This document shows, piece by piece, positions 27,555-36,843 of a stretch of DNA of 64,000 nt. Location of the stretch: contig NZ_CP011025.1 in assembly GCF_000238395.3 (NCBI RefSeq), positions 2,976,001-3,040,000 of the forward strand, in the 5' to 3' direction. The stretch comes from Pseudoalteromonas arctica A 37-1-2. Its GTDB lineage: Bacteria; Pseudomonadota; Gammaproteobacteria; Enterobacterales; Alteromonadaceae. Numbering within the stretch: the first letter of the stretch is position 1; every line of letters starts with the position of its first letter. Below the pieces are notes generated by a model, which saw only the letters and a list, made by a program, of their open reading frames with translations, was not told the origin of the DNA and did no database searches. The translations under genes were made by a program, and so were the position numbers.

Positions 27555-30209
27555 TTATACTCCTGGAACTAAAGATAACGTACCACAGACAGCACCTGCA
27601 GTCGCAACCATTGCGCCACTTAAAACCAGGTTAATATTTCCAAATTTTCCATTCATAATCTGCCCCTTTTGTTTTACTAAAGAGTGTTTAAGATCTAATA
27701 GCGTATTTAGCTTTTCAGTATCACTTTTACTGCACTCTAAAATCTCCTGATCAACTAGCTCTTCTAAATGGTTGATATTCACAAGGGAAGAATCCATTGC
27801 GGATAATAATGTACTGGTATCGCTGTATAACTGAAAAGCACCAACAGTCATTGCACAGCTTTGAAAATTTAGAAACTCTTTTCCATCTGGGTCATATCTC
27901 ATGACCGGATTCCCCCCAACATACCCATAGGTATTAATTCCACCGGCTAATCCTATCGGATCTGATTGTAAGTACCTACCAATTTCTGGGTCGTAGTATC
28001 TGTGCCAGTTGTAATAGAGCCCTGTTTCTGCATCAAAGTACTGCCCCGGAAAACGAAGATTATTCGTTACTTGCTCATTAAGAATCTGGGTTGTACCAAA
28101 GGCATTATACTGGGCTTGCCATACTGTTTGTTTATATTCATCGGTTAGCCTTTGTGGGGCGCCTAAGTGCGAGTTATGAAAATAATAAATAGCGCCTGCT
28201 TTTACCATTGCCAATGGCTCACCCTGTAGATAAATGTATTCTTTGGTTATTTGCCCACTGCTATTAGCCTCACTGATTAATAAACCATTTTCATCATAAA
28301 AATAATAGCGGTTATTACCTGCAACTGTTTTTTGAACCCTTAACCCTTTGTAGTTGTACTGATAGTGCGTGGTTGACCCATTGTTGGTGGCCGACTCTAA
28401 ACGGTTTGCGTCATTATAGTTCAGCGTCATTTTCCCACGGCTAATGGCATTTCCTCGTGCATCATAGGTAAATAATAACGGGGTTTGACTGTTCACGGCT
28501 AATAATCTGTGCTCGGTATCAGCATAAACATAATTTACATTAGGTGTGTCACCTTGTGTATGCGTTAAACGATTTCCTATGCCGTCGTATTCAAATTCAC
28601 GCGCAACCCAGCTGTCTAGGGCAAGCTGCCCGACATGAGTGTATGTATAATGACGACTCAATTGCGGTTGCTCTTGGTCCGTAATATCTGAAATATTGCC
28701 AACCAAGTCATAAATATAATTTATATGATTCAACCCTGTTACTTGCTGGCTGGTCACACGGTACGCTGTATCGAACGTTTTTTGTAATGTAAGCCCATTC
28801 CCTAATTCGGCTGACGTCATCGGTCCAAATGGTAAATACTGGATGCCCGATGCTATTTGCGTTACCCCTTTTGTTGTAGTTAACTCAACTGATTGAATAT
28901 TCCCCAACGTATCGTAACTGTAGCTAACACTATTACCACTTGGGTAATGCAAACGTTGTAATCGGTCACTATCTCCATAATCAAACCCTAACGCAAATTG
29001 GACTTGATTATTAGACCAGCTTGTTTCGCTTAATTGAGCAAATTGATTGTATTTAAAGCCAGTAGTACCGCTGTGCTCAGTAACCGACGTTAGATGACCT
29101 GTGCCATTATTACTGCCGGTTGCTTCGTCATACGTAAATAACACTTGCTCGTGAGGAGTTGGATATCGAATAGCAATAGGGCGATTAAGTGCATCGTATT
29201 CAATGTTTACTGTGATATTACGCGCATCGGTAGAGCTTATCAGGTTACCGGCCTCATCGTATTCGTAATGTGTTATACCTGAATCAGGGCTGGTACGTGT
29301 AATTAGCTCGTCAATATCATTGTAGGTGTACTGTGTTACCTTGCCTGTTGCGTCTGTCACCGCAGATAACTTACCTGTTACAGTGTAGTCGTACAGTGTG
29401 GTATAGCCATTTTGGTCTTGTATTTGAGTTAACCGATTTAAGCCATCATACTGATAATTGATTGCTTGCTGGTTCGCATCTAAATTAGTGAGGGCGTTGC
29501 CTTTGGCATCGTAGGTAAATGTGTTTTCAACACCAAAGTCAGACACCGAGGCAAGATTTCCGTCTACATCGTAACGATTGCTTTGATTGTAAACAACGGT
29601 ATTATTTTCATTGATAAGTTGGGTGGCAATCACACGCCCTGCGCTATCTCGCTGATACTTAATTTTATTCGTCGCATTGACTGCTATCGTGTTTAAATTT
29701 TGATTGTCATCATAAGTATAACTTGAGGTAATACCCTGACTGTCTGTCACCGATTTTAATTGGTCATTTAAATAATAGTCGTAGTTAAGTTGGGTTATAC
29801 CATTATCCCATAAGGACACTTGCCCGGTGTTTGTATAGCTCATACTAACACTATGGTTATCTAACTCTTTATACTGTGTAATACGGCCCATATCATCATA
29901 CGCTGAGACAACTAACTGCGGTTGATATAGTGCATTTTTTATTTCAGTCACTAAACCTTGGTCGTTATAGGTTAGCAGGGTGATATCACTAACATCGACT
30001 CTTGGGCCATCGACTTTAGTAATATTCCCGTACTCATTATATTCGTATTGCGTTGTTTGACGATTCCCAATTGACGTTTCTGTTAGCCAGTCATTTTCAT
30101 CATAATTAAAACGGGTATAAATACCGTTATTATTAATTCCACTTAGCAAAGGTTTTTCATATTCCCAAGAATACTCTGTTATGTCTGACTCTAGGCCTTC
30201 TGCATCCAC
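27555..30209 (-). CDS. Rhs/YD-repeat protein, core and C-terminal tip (main gene, 3' part)
   Basis: The 884-residue frame holds about 25 YD repeats (patterns such as YTYNDIDELITRTSPDSG and FEYDGIGNRLTHTQG). It then has the hyper-conserved Rhs core end, [34 protein letters not shown] and NPVMRYDPDG. Rhs shells wrap and deliver a C-terminal toxin. The tip here is about 107 residues and ends in a hydrophobic, glycine- and alanine-rich stretch (LVLSGAMVATAGAVCGTLSL) that could insert into a membrane. The frame starts at a GTG inside a YD repeat and continues the upstream frame 30460-31956 across two frameshifts, so it is the 3' part of one gene. Confidence 0.85.
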   Translation of the reverse strand: MDAEGLESDITEYSWEYEKPLLSGINNNGIYTRFNYDENDWLTETSIGNRQTTQYEYNEYGNITKVDGPRVDVSDITLLTYNDQGLVTEIKNALYQPQLVVSAYDDMGRITQYKELDNHSVSMSYTNTGQVSLWDNGITQLNYDYYLNDQLKSVTDSQGITSSYTYDDNQNLNTIAVNATNKIKYQRDSAGRVIATQLINENNTVVYNQSNRYDVDGNLASVSDFGVENTFTYDAKGNALTNLDANQQAINYQYDGLNRLTQIQDQNGYTTLYDYTVTGKLSAVTDATGKVTQYTYNDIDELITRTSPDSGITHYEYDEAGNLISSTDARNITVNIEYDALNRPIAIRYPTPHEQVLFTYDEATGSNNGTGHLTSVTEHSGTTGFKYNQFAQLSETSWSNNQVQFALGFDYGDSDRLQRLHYPSGNSVSYSYDTLGNIQSVELTTTKGVTQIASGIQYLPFGPMTSAELGNGLTLQKTFDTAYRVTSQQVTGLNHINYIYDLVGNISDITDQEQPQLSRHYTYTHVGQLALDSWVAREFEYDGIGNRLTHTQGDTPNVNYVYADTEHRLLAVNSQTPLLFTYDARGNAISRGKMTLNYNDANRLESATNNGSTTHYQYNYKGLRVQKTVAGNNRYYFYDENGLLISEANSSGQITKEYIYLQGEPLAMVKAGAIYYFHNSHLGAPQRLTDEYKQTVWQAQYNAFGTTQILNEQVTNNLRFPGQYFDAETGLYYNWHRYYDPEIGRYLQSDPIGLAGGINTYGYVGGNPVMRYDPDGKEFLNFQSCAMTVGAFQLYSDTSTLLSAMDSSLVNINHLEELVDQEILECSKSDTEKLNTLLDLKHSLVKQKGQIMNGKFGNINLVLSGAMVATAGAVCGTLSLVPGV
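27909..28180 (-). repeat. rhs core 3'-end repeat, copy 1 (in the main gene)
   Basis: The parental copy of the sequence found again at 26976, 25621, 24775 and 23664. It encodes the region from HNSHLGAPQRLTDEY to [10 protein letters not shown]. Here the AVAEQ-type segment of the other copies is absent (TTQILNEQVTNN instead of [13 protein letters not shown]). Confidence 0.88.
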
Positions 30210-30227
30210 TGTAACTGATGATAAAAG

Positions 30228-30483
30228 TCCTTTTCTTGCAATGTCACTGTACCATTTACATCAACATACTCTTTATCAAAATCAATAATTTGAGTTTTAA
30301 CCGATTCATTTAAGCAAGTTAAGCATTCTACTTTTGCTATTTTGCCCATCACAAAGTCAAACAGCTCAACTTTACCGGTTTTGCCTGTGACTTCTCTTTG
30401 GTTATCATTTTTATAGTTAATACTCGTAACACCATAATCGCTGCCGTCTGAAGTTTCGACTACACGGCCTTTATCATCGTATT
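30228..30483 (-). pseudogene. Linking segment of the main rhs gene in a third frame
   Basis: Between the two long rhs frames, a middle frame reads YDDKGRVVETSDGSDYGVTS and onward to VDVNGTVTLQEK. It joins naturally to the upstream TTLTIN and the downstream GLLSSVTVDAEGLE. Both joins need one extra base: near 30480-30481 (AAT|ACGAT, one T short) and in the four-A run at 30231-30234. So the gene carries two single-base deletions, real or from sequencing. Confidence 0.8.
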
Positions 30484-31956
30484 GATAGTTAATGTTGTTT
30501 TGCCTAATTCATTGGTTACTGAAGTTAACAAGCTTGAATTACGCTCATCATCATAATGGTAATTAACTCTTGAGTGGATACCCTTTTTATTCTTAGGTTT
30601 TTCTATATACAGTAGCCGTTTATTATTATCAAAACGATGCCTAAACAATGAATTACCCAGAGTAACATCGTAAAAGTAACCGGTATCATCGTATATGGTA
30701 GTAATACTACCTTGAACACTGGGTACAGGCCCCTTAGAAATACTAAAAGTAGAGGTAACCTTGGATAAGTAATTAATTTTTACTACCGTACCATCCGCTT
30801 TTTTTATTTTAGTGAGTTGCCCTTTACTAAAGTATTCTTTGTCTAAGTTGGCTTTGCTTAAAATAAAATCAGAACTTTCAGTATTGAGTTGTTGCCCGCC
30901 GGTTAACTTTTCTTGATATTTACCAACGCGGCTAACCCATTGTGGGTTGTTTATGTCGTAATCGAAGTAACCAAATGACGATGATAGCTTTCCTTTTCGC
31001 CAAATTTGTATGTTACTAACTTCTTTAAGAAAATTTACTGCTTGCCAATTTTCATCTTTGTATGGCGATACAAATCCTGTATTCATTCGTATATCAAGTT
31101 GGTTAACCCATTGACCACTTATCTCAGTAATATTTTCAGTTTCGGTAGTCGTATTGGTTGAATAAATAAAATCAAGCGGAAAATAGTCTTGTAAAGTATG
31201 GAACACACCAGAACTGTAACTCGTTGATTCTTTTTGTGCTAATGCAGGTATTGAGTTATTTATCTGCCCTGAGAAAGCATCTACGCCATTATCTTGTGGG
31301 CAACCATCATCACAGTCTTTTTCTTCATTTGCATCATAAGTAATGATAAATGGCAAAGGATAAATATATGAAGGAGCCCCCGTTCCATAACCAGGCTGGG
31401 TACATGCAGCTTTTTGCCAGTATATTTTTTGATATGTAAAACCATATTGGAATATATAGCCATTGGCCCCATTAATTAGTTCTTGAACTGTTGCAGGCCT
31501 GCCGTCTGGTGGATCTCGAAATTCCCCTGCGATGGTATTGATAGTGCCATAAGTGGTTTTGCCATCTAGTGTAATATCACAAGTACCTTGCTCTTTTATA
31601 AAAGAATTATAACTTTCAACATACTCTGTACATCGTTGTAATACATCATTATAGTTTGGACCACTTAATATCTCTTTGTGCAGTGATTGGTCTAATAAAA
31701 GATTATGGTATCGCATCGCCGCATCAAAACTTGTTAGCTCACCTCTGATCAATATACTGCCAGCATTGGTAATGCTTTTTATTGGATACCAATGTTCAAA
31801 TTCTGGAGAGGCAGTAGTAGGGTCAAAATCTATCGCCTTACAGTGGAATACAGCTTGTTGCGTACTAACTGGTGGGATTGCATACAAAAATGTTGAAAAC
31901 AAAAAACTTACCAACACACAAATTAGCTTAAGTGCTCGTTTACTTGAACTGTACAT
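30460..31956 (-). CDS. Rhs protein, secreted N-terminal part (main gene, 5' part)
   Basis: The 498-residue frame starts with a Sec signal peptide (about 1-27, FLFSTFLYA|IPPV). It has a cysteine-containing N-terminal region (KDCDDGCPQDNGVDAFSGQIN, then a beta-rich part) and the first YD-like repeats (FGYFDYDINN, VNYHYDDERN). There is no PAAR or VgrG-like part, so it looks like a Sec-exported Rhs/WapA-type protein and not a type VI tip. It stops early after a frameshift. Intact, the two frames plus the link would make one protein of about 1,465 residues. Confidence 0.8.
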   Translation of the reverse strand: MYSSSKRALKLICVLVSFLFSTFLYAIPPVSTQQAVFHCKAIDFDPTTASPEFEHWYPIKSITNAGSILIRGELTSFDAAMRYHNLLLDQSLHKEILSGPNYNDVLQRCTEYVESYNSFIKEQGTCDITLDGKTTYGTINTIAGEFRDPPDGRPATVQELINGANGYIFQYGFTYQKIYWQKAACTQPGYGTGAPSYIYPLPFIITYDANEEKDCDDGCPQDNGVDAFSGQINNSIPALAQKESTSYSSGVFHTLQDYFPLDFIYSTNTTTETENITEISGQWVNQLDIRMNTGFVSPYKDENWQAVNFLKEVSNIQIWRKGKLSSSFGYFDYDINNPQWVSRVGKYQEKLTGGQQLNTESSDFILSKANLDKEYFSKGQLTKIKKADGTVVKINYLSKVTSTFSISKGPVPSVQGSITTIYDDTGYFYDVTLGNSLFRHRFDNNKRLLYIEKPKNKKGIHSRVNYHYDDERNSSLLTSVTNELGKTTLTINTMIKAV

Positions 31957-32139
31957 ATTAATTCCATTTAAATTATGTAATTTAGCTAAATAAAGCTATT
32001 AGAACAGCGACTAAATATTCAGTACTAATTAAATGCCCTATCTATCCAAATTGTAAGGGCTAACTAAAACTAGTTATTTTTAAGCATACATAAAAGAACC
32101 CAAAATAGAAACACTTTAAATTTATTTAAAATACAGTGC

Positions 32140-33372
32140 CTAGTCTAACTTCCAGAGTACAAACGCAACAGCAAAACCAACCAAGTACACTAAGCCTAAC
32201 CAAGTTAAACTACGTAATAGCACGCTGTGCTTAATAGCTGGCTCTGATCGCACAAGGCTAAAGTTAAGCCATGCAAACACAGGCGTTGTAACAAATGAAA
32301 GCGTCATCGCAAAGGTAAGCATTGGGCCAAGGGCTGATTTAAAAAATAAAATAACCGCCATACCGGCAAGAGCTTGTAGTATTAACCAAATATTTAAGCT
32401 GTGTTTTGATTGCTTAAAGCCAAGTAACTTATGAGACTCATTGAGCGTGCGGGCGTAGCCGTCAAGCACAGTGAGTGTGGTGCCAAACATACATAAAAAA
32501 GCAATGGCTGATACAAGCGGGCGTGCCCACTCGCCTATTGTTAATGCATACATATCAATAAGCTGCTTGGCAAACGCGACACCACCGAGTTCTATACTGC
32601 TGGTTTGCCCGTATTGCACTAATACACCTAAGCTAAAAAATACTAAGGCTAAGCCTGCTGTAAGCCAATAGCCTACGTTAAAATCGAACAAGCCTTGGCT
32701 TTTAGAAACAGTTTGCTGCGCTTGTTTTTCTTTTAGCCATAAAGAACTTAATGCAGATATTTCGATAGGCGCGGGCATCCAGCCCATTAAAGCCACCATA
32801 AAGCTAAGCATGGCAAGTTCATACGGTGAAGGTCCCACATAATCAGCAGGTGCCATTGGGCCGTTACTAAATGCAATGGCAAGGGCAATCAAAGTAGCGA
32901 GCGTAAGCAGCCCCATAATGCCTTTGGCAACGTTATCTAGCGCTTTAAAGTGTCCAAGTAGCAATATAACTAAACATACACCCAGCAGCATCCAACAAAG
33001 CAAGGTTACTTCAATAACCACAGGTAAGGCGTAATGCAGTAAGCTTGCGGTAAGCAGTAGTACGCCGGCGGTATTAACAATGGCGGCTACAATGTTTAAA
33101 CCGATAAAGCTATAAAAGTAAAACGGACCTTTGCTTTTATACCCCTCCACTAGGCTATTTTTAGTGGCGAGTGTGTATTCCATACCAAAGCGAAAAAACG
33201 GGTACTTTAAAACATTAACAACGAGGATAAGCCAAAATAATTGCCAGCCAAATATTGCCCCAGCTTGCGTAGAGGCAACTAAGTGAGAACCGCCAATAGC
33301 GGCTGTTGCCATGAGTATTCCAGGTCCAAGCGCACCTAGTCGAGACTTCCATACTGCTTTTGTTGTGTGCAT
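32140..33372 (-). CDS. Nramp-family membrane transporter with a non-canonical metal site
   Basis: A 410-residue protein with about 11 membrane helices that aligns with MntH-type Nramp transporters: GPGILMATAAIGGSHLVAS, then QAGAIFGWQLFW. In true manganese/iron transporters helix 1 has DPGN; here that position is GGSH (27-30). Helix 6 has GWMPAPIEIS instead of the MPH motif. The metal-binding Asp and Asn are therefore missing, and the substrate may not be Mn2+ or Fe2+. The start MHTTKAV is chosen over an upstream extension because of GAG and family fit. It is a single gene next to hpf. Confidence 0.8.
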   Translation of the reverse strand: MHTTKAVWKSRLGALGPGILMATAAIGGSHLVASTQAGAIFGWQLFWLILVVNVLKYPFFRFGMEYTLATKNSLVEGYKSKGPFYFYSFIGLNIVAAIVNTAGVLLLTASLLHYALPVVIEVTLLCWMLLGVCLVILLLGHFKALDNVAKGIMGLLTLATLIALAIAFSNGPMAPADYVGPSPYELAMLSFMVALMGWMPAPIEISALSSLWLKEKQAQQTVSKSQGLFDFNVGYWLTAGLALVFFSLGVLVQYGQTSSIELGGVAFAKQLIDMYALTIGEWARPLVSAIAFLCMFGTTLTVLDGYARTLNESHKLLGFKQSKHSLNIWLILQALAGMAVILFFKSALGPMLTFAMTLSFVTTPVFAWLNFSLVRSEPAIKHSVLLRSLTWLGLVYLVGFAVAFVLWKLD

Positions 33373-33467
33373 TAATTTCTCAAAATATGTGTGTTGTGTG
33401 TTCTTTTTATCAATTTTTATAATTAATAAACTGCAAGAACGCATAACTTACCTAAATTACAGGCAAT

Positions 33468-33493
33468 AAAAAAGAGCCATACGGCTCTTTTTT
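33468..33493. terminator. Terminator after hpf
   Basis: AAAAAAGAGCC-ATAC-GGCTCTTTTTT, a strong symmetrical terminator between hpf and the transporter gene. Confidence 0.85.
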
Positions 33494-33514
33494 ACAATAC
33501 TTTGTGACTAAATT

Positions 33515-33871
33515 TTATTTAAGATCCATCTCTTGGATGATCTCGTGTGCGATTTCAGGTGTAGTGCTAACAGGCTTTTCGTGTAAGTTTGCTTTTATCT
33601 GCCCTTTTCGATGTTTTAGTGCTGCATCGAGTTTTTTAGCTGCACTTGCAATGGCAGGGTACATAACTTCGTTTTCCCCTTTTACCGATATGCGCGTGCC
33701 TTCATAATTAGTGCTAATTTCAGCTTGGATTTTATGATGTTCTTTAGACAAAATAATTTCGAGTGCAATAAGCGATGGGAAATGGCTCTCGATTTTTGAA
33801 AATTTTTCGTTGATGTGCTCTCTAATAGAGTCAGTAACTTCAACATGGTGACCAGAAAGATTAATTTTCAT
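33515..33871 (-). CDS. hpf: Ribosome hibernation-promoting factor (short HPF/RaiA type)
   Basis: HPF binds the decoding centre of idle 70S ribosomes and promotes dimerisation or silencing in slow growth. The 118-residue protein starts MKINLSGHHVEVTDSIREHI and has the basic RNA-binding strand with KLDAALKHRKGQIKANLHEK. The long C-terminal dimerisation domain is absent, so it is of the short class, slightly longer than E. coli HPF. A clear AGGAT ribosome site precedes it. It is not beside rpoN here. Confidence 0.9.
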   Translation of the reverse strand: MKINLSGHHVEVTDSIREHINEKFSKIESHFPSLIALEIILSKEHHKIQAEISTNYEGTRISVKGENEVMYPAIASAAKKLDAALKHRKGQIKANLHEKPVSTTPEIAHEIIQEMDLK

Positions 33872-34005
33872 AGGGTATCCTTTTATTTGTTACCTCATAA
33901 ATAGTATTGGGGGCTATTTAGATTAACACAAGGAAAAAAGAGAGATATTTGAGGTTTATTTGCGGTTTTTGGTGATTTAAATCATGCGTTGCGCAAAGTT
34001 TATGC

Positions 34006-34028
34006 AAAGCCCATAGTGCATGGGCTTT
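34006..34028 (-). terminator. Hairpin after ppnP
   Basis: AAAGCCCAT-AGTGC-ATGGGCTTT, a perfect 9-bp stem 20 bases past the ppnP stop. The T-run is short, so strength is uncertain. Confidence 0.6.
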
Positions 34029-34048
34029 CAGACGTCTAGCTGTACTGA

Positions 34049-34363
34049 TTAATCTGTGTACGAACAACAGTAGTCAGCAAAATCAGATACTTTTACTTTA
34101 AAGCTTACATTTGCATCAACATTAAACGATTCACCCGCGTTAAATGTTTTCCACTCACTTGCGCCTGGTAATAAAATATCCCATTGGCCAGCTAAAAGCT
34201 CCATGCACTCTTTTTGGTTTGTATCAAAAACAAACTCACCTGGTTGCATAAAGCCTAACGTTTTCGCTTCGCCATCACCTAAAATAACGGTACGACTTGA
34301 CACTTTTCCGTCAAAATATACATTGGCTTTTTTTACTACACTCACGTTATCGAACTTTGGCAT
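34049..34363 (-). CDS. ppnP: Pyrimidine/purine nucleoside phosphorylase PpnP
   Basis: PpnP (YaiE, formerly DUF1255) cleaves nucleosides with phosphate to base and ribose 1-phosphate. The 104-residue cupin-fold protein shows [21 protein letters not shown], then [20 protein letters not shown], and [25 protein letters not shown], all characteristic. Single gene. Confidence 0.93.
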   Translation of the reverse strand: MPKFDNVSVVKKANVYFDGKVSSRTVILGDGEAKTLGFMQPGEFVFDTNQKECMELLAGQWDILLPGASEWKTFNAGESFNVDANVSFKVKVSDFADYCCSYTD

Positions 34364-34491
34364 TTTTAGCTCCTGCTATTAATTTAAGATTTTTATTTAT
34401 AAATTTTATCGCACTACCTTGCCTGATAGCTTACTTTCTTGCAAGGAAAGCTGCATTGATCAAGGTGAAGTTGCTTCATGTAAGGGCATAA

Positions 34492-34518
34492 AAAAACCCG
34501 CAACATGTGCGGGTTTTT
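34492..34518 (-). terminator. Terminator after transketolase
   Basis: Read leftward, ACCCGCA-CATG-TGCGGGT is followed by seven T. It lies 30 bases past the tkt stop. Confidence 0.85.
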
Positions 34519-34547
34519 CAATTACTTACTTTATTTAATCGAAGCGA

Positions 34548-36539
34548 TTAAAAAAGCTCGTTTGCTTTGCTTACAATGTTTGCCACTGTAAAACCAAAGT
34601 GCTCAAACAGCTCGCCTGCAGGTGCTGACTCACCAAAGGTAGTCATACCTACTACTGCGCCGTTTAGACCTACGTACTTGTACCAGTAGTCAGCAATACC
34701 TGCTTCTACTGCTACGCGGCGTGAAACAGATGCCGGTAATACGCTTTCTTTGTATGCTGCGCTTTGATCTTCAAAGGCATCAGTACATGGCATAGATACA
34801 ACACGTACCTTTTTACCTTGGCTGCGTAGTTCGCTTGCTGAATCTTGTGCTAGTTGCACTTCAGAGCCCGTTGCAATGAAAATAATCTCTGGGTTGCCGT
34901 CACAGCTAAGGATGTAACCACCCTTTTTAACGTCACTTAATTGCTGTGCGTCACGTGCTTGTTGCTCAAGACCTTGGCGAGTAAAGATAAGCGATGTAGG
35001 ACCGTCTTTACGCTCAATAGCTTGTTGCCATGCAATTGCCGACTCAACTTGGTCACATGGACGCCAGTTATATAAGTTAGGCGTTAAACGCATGCTTGCA
35101 ATTTGCTCTACTGGTTGGTGAGTTGGACCATCTTCACCTAAACCGATTGAATCGTGCGTGTATACAAAAATGCTTGGTTGCTTCATTAATGCAGCCATAC
35201 GTACAGCATTTTTTGCATATTCAACAAACATTAAGAACGTAGCACCGTAAGGAATAAAGCCTTTATGAAGGGCAATACCATTCATAATTGCCGACATACC
35301 AAACTCACGCACACCGTAATAAATGTAGTTACCGCTTGCATCATCGCGTGTTAAACCTTTAGAGCCATCCCAAATAGTTAAGTTTGAGCCAGCTAAATCG
35401 GCTGAGCCACCCATAAATTCTGGTAATAACGGACCAAACGCATTTAATGCATTTTGTGATGCTTTACGAGACGCTGGATTTGCAGGGTTTGCTTGTAATT
35501 GCTCAATGTACGCTTGTGATTTTGCAGCCCAATCGCCAGGCAGTTCGTTATTAATACGACGTTTGTATTCAGTTGCAAGCTCTGGGTATGCTTTTGCGTA
35601 TGCTGCAAATTTTTCGTCCCAGCTTGATTCAAGCTGCTTGCCTTTTTCTTTGCCATCCCACTGTGCGTAAATATCATCAGGAATTTCGAAAGCATCGCCA
35701 GTCCAACCTAAAAATTCGCGAGATGCTTTAATTTCGTCATCACCTAGTGGAGCACCGTGACAATCATGGCTACCTGATTTATTAGGTGAGCCGTAACCAA
35801 TAATTGTTTTACAACAAATTAGTGAAGGTTTATCGGTAACGCTTTTTGCTTCTGCTATTGCAGCACTTACAGCATCGCTGTCGTGGCCATCAACACCACT
35901 AATTACATGCCAACCGTATGCTTTAAAGCGAGCCGGTGTATCATCTGTAAACCAACCTTCTACTTCGCCATCGATTGAGATGCCGTTGTCATCCCAAAAT
36001 GCAACAAGTTTACCCAGACCTAATGTGCCTGCAAGTGAACCTGCTTCATGAGAAATACCTTCCATAAGGCAGCCATCGCCCATAAATGCATAGGTAAAGT
36101 GATCAACAATATCGTGACCTTCACGGTTAAACTGTGCAGCTAGCGCTTTTTCAGCAATTGCCATACCTACGGCATTTGTGATCCCTTGACCTAATGGGCC
36201 CGTAGTAGTTTCGATTCCTGGTGCATAACCATATTCAGGGTGACCTGGTGTTTTAGAATGCATTTGACGGAAGTTTTTAATTTCGTCCAGTGGTAAGTCG
36301 TAACCACTTAGGTGCAATAGAGAATAGATGAGCATTGAACCGTGGCCGTTTGAAAGAATAAATCTGTCACGGTCAGCCCACTCTGGATTCGTTGGGTTAT
36401 GTTTTAGATAATCGCGCCATAATACTTCTGCGATATCAGCCATGCCCATAGGGGCTCCAGGGTGACCAGATTTGGCCTTTTGTACTGCGTCCATTGACAA
36501 GACGCGAATAGCATTTGCAAGTTCTTTGCGAGATGGCAT
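34548..36539 (-). CDS. tkt: Transketolase
   Basis: Thiamine-diphosphate enzyme of the pentose phosphate pathway that moves two-carbon units between sugar phosphates. The 663-residue protein has the ThDP and substrate motifs [53 protein letters not shown], and the later [24 protein letters not shown] lies directly before the ATG. It is divergent from metK and alone in its transcript. Pseudoalteromonas usually calls this gene tktA. Confidence 0.97.
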   Translation of the reverse strand: MPSRKELANAIRVLSMDAVQKAKSGHPGAPMGMADIAEVLWRDYLKHNPTNPEWADRDRFILSNGHGSMLIYSLLHLSGYDLPLDEIKNFRQMHSKTPGHPEYGYAPGIETTTGPLGQGITNAVGMAIAEKALAAQFNREGHDIVDHFTYAFMGDGCLMEGISHEAGSLAGTLGLGKLVAFWDDNGISIDGEVEGWFTDDTPARFKAYGWHVISGVDGHDSDAVSAAIAEAKSVTDKPSLICCKTIIGYGSPNKSGSHDCHGAPLGDDEIKASREFLGWTGDAFEIPDDIYAQWDGKEKGKQLESSWDEKFAAYAKAYPELATEYKRRINNELPGDWAAKSQAYIEQLQANPANPASRKASQNALNAFGPLLPEFMGGSADLAGSNLTIWDGSKGLTRDDASGNYIYYGVREFGMSAIMNGIALHKGFIPYGATFLMFVEYAKNAVRMAALMKQPSIFVYTHDSIGLGEDGPTHQPVEQIASMRLTPNLYNWRPCDQVESAIAWQQAIERKDGPTSLIFTRQGLEQQARDAQQLSDVKKGGYILSCDGNPEIIFIATGSEVQLAQDSASELRSQGKKVRVVSMPCTDAFEDQSAAYKESVLPASVSRRVAVEAGIADYWYKYVGLNGAVVGMTTFGESAPAGELFEHFGFTVANIVSKANELF

Positions 36540-36725
36540 GAATTCTCCTACCTTTATGTGTATTTGCGCGGGTATTTATGTGTTTGTTTATGCACCCAAG
36601 TAACTTGAGTTCGTTTATACCGACCATTCTTACTTATTGTGGGGGCTGTGTGCAATTAAAAACCCTATAAAAGTGAGGCATTATGAATATTTTTTAAGAC
36701 CAAAAAGTTATTAGTAATTTTATTT

Positions 36726-36741
36726 AGACGTCTAGGCGTAA
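36726..36741 (+). promoter_or_regulatory. MetJ operator upstream of metK
   Basis: AGACGTCT is an exact Met box, and the next eight bases (AGGCGTAA) are a weaker second box. Two adjacent boxes are the minimum for MetJ with S-adenosylmethionine. They lie about 100 bases before the metK start. Confidence 0.75.
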
Positions 36742-36843
36742 AAACACTATGCAAGGTGTTTTGTTTTCGATAAAATACGCCCCTTAATTTTTTAGCGCTA
36801 ATACCGACGTTTGTGAAGCGCAATATTTGTGAGCAGAATTACA

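Noticed and set aside
30228..30483. Programmed ribosomal frameshifting in rhs
   Set aside because: Two successive shifts would be needed, and neither site shows a slippery heptamer with a downstream structure; deletions or sequence errors are simpler.
21987..31956. CRISPR array in the repeat-rich region
   Set aside because: Repeats are 100-270 bases, coding and irregularly spaced; no short regular direct repeats.
34030..34037. Exact AGACGTCT (Met box) between ppnP and hpf
   Set aside because: No good neighbouring second box, about 160 bases from hpf, and neither gene belongs to methionine metabolism; likely chance.
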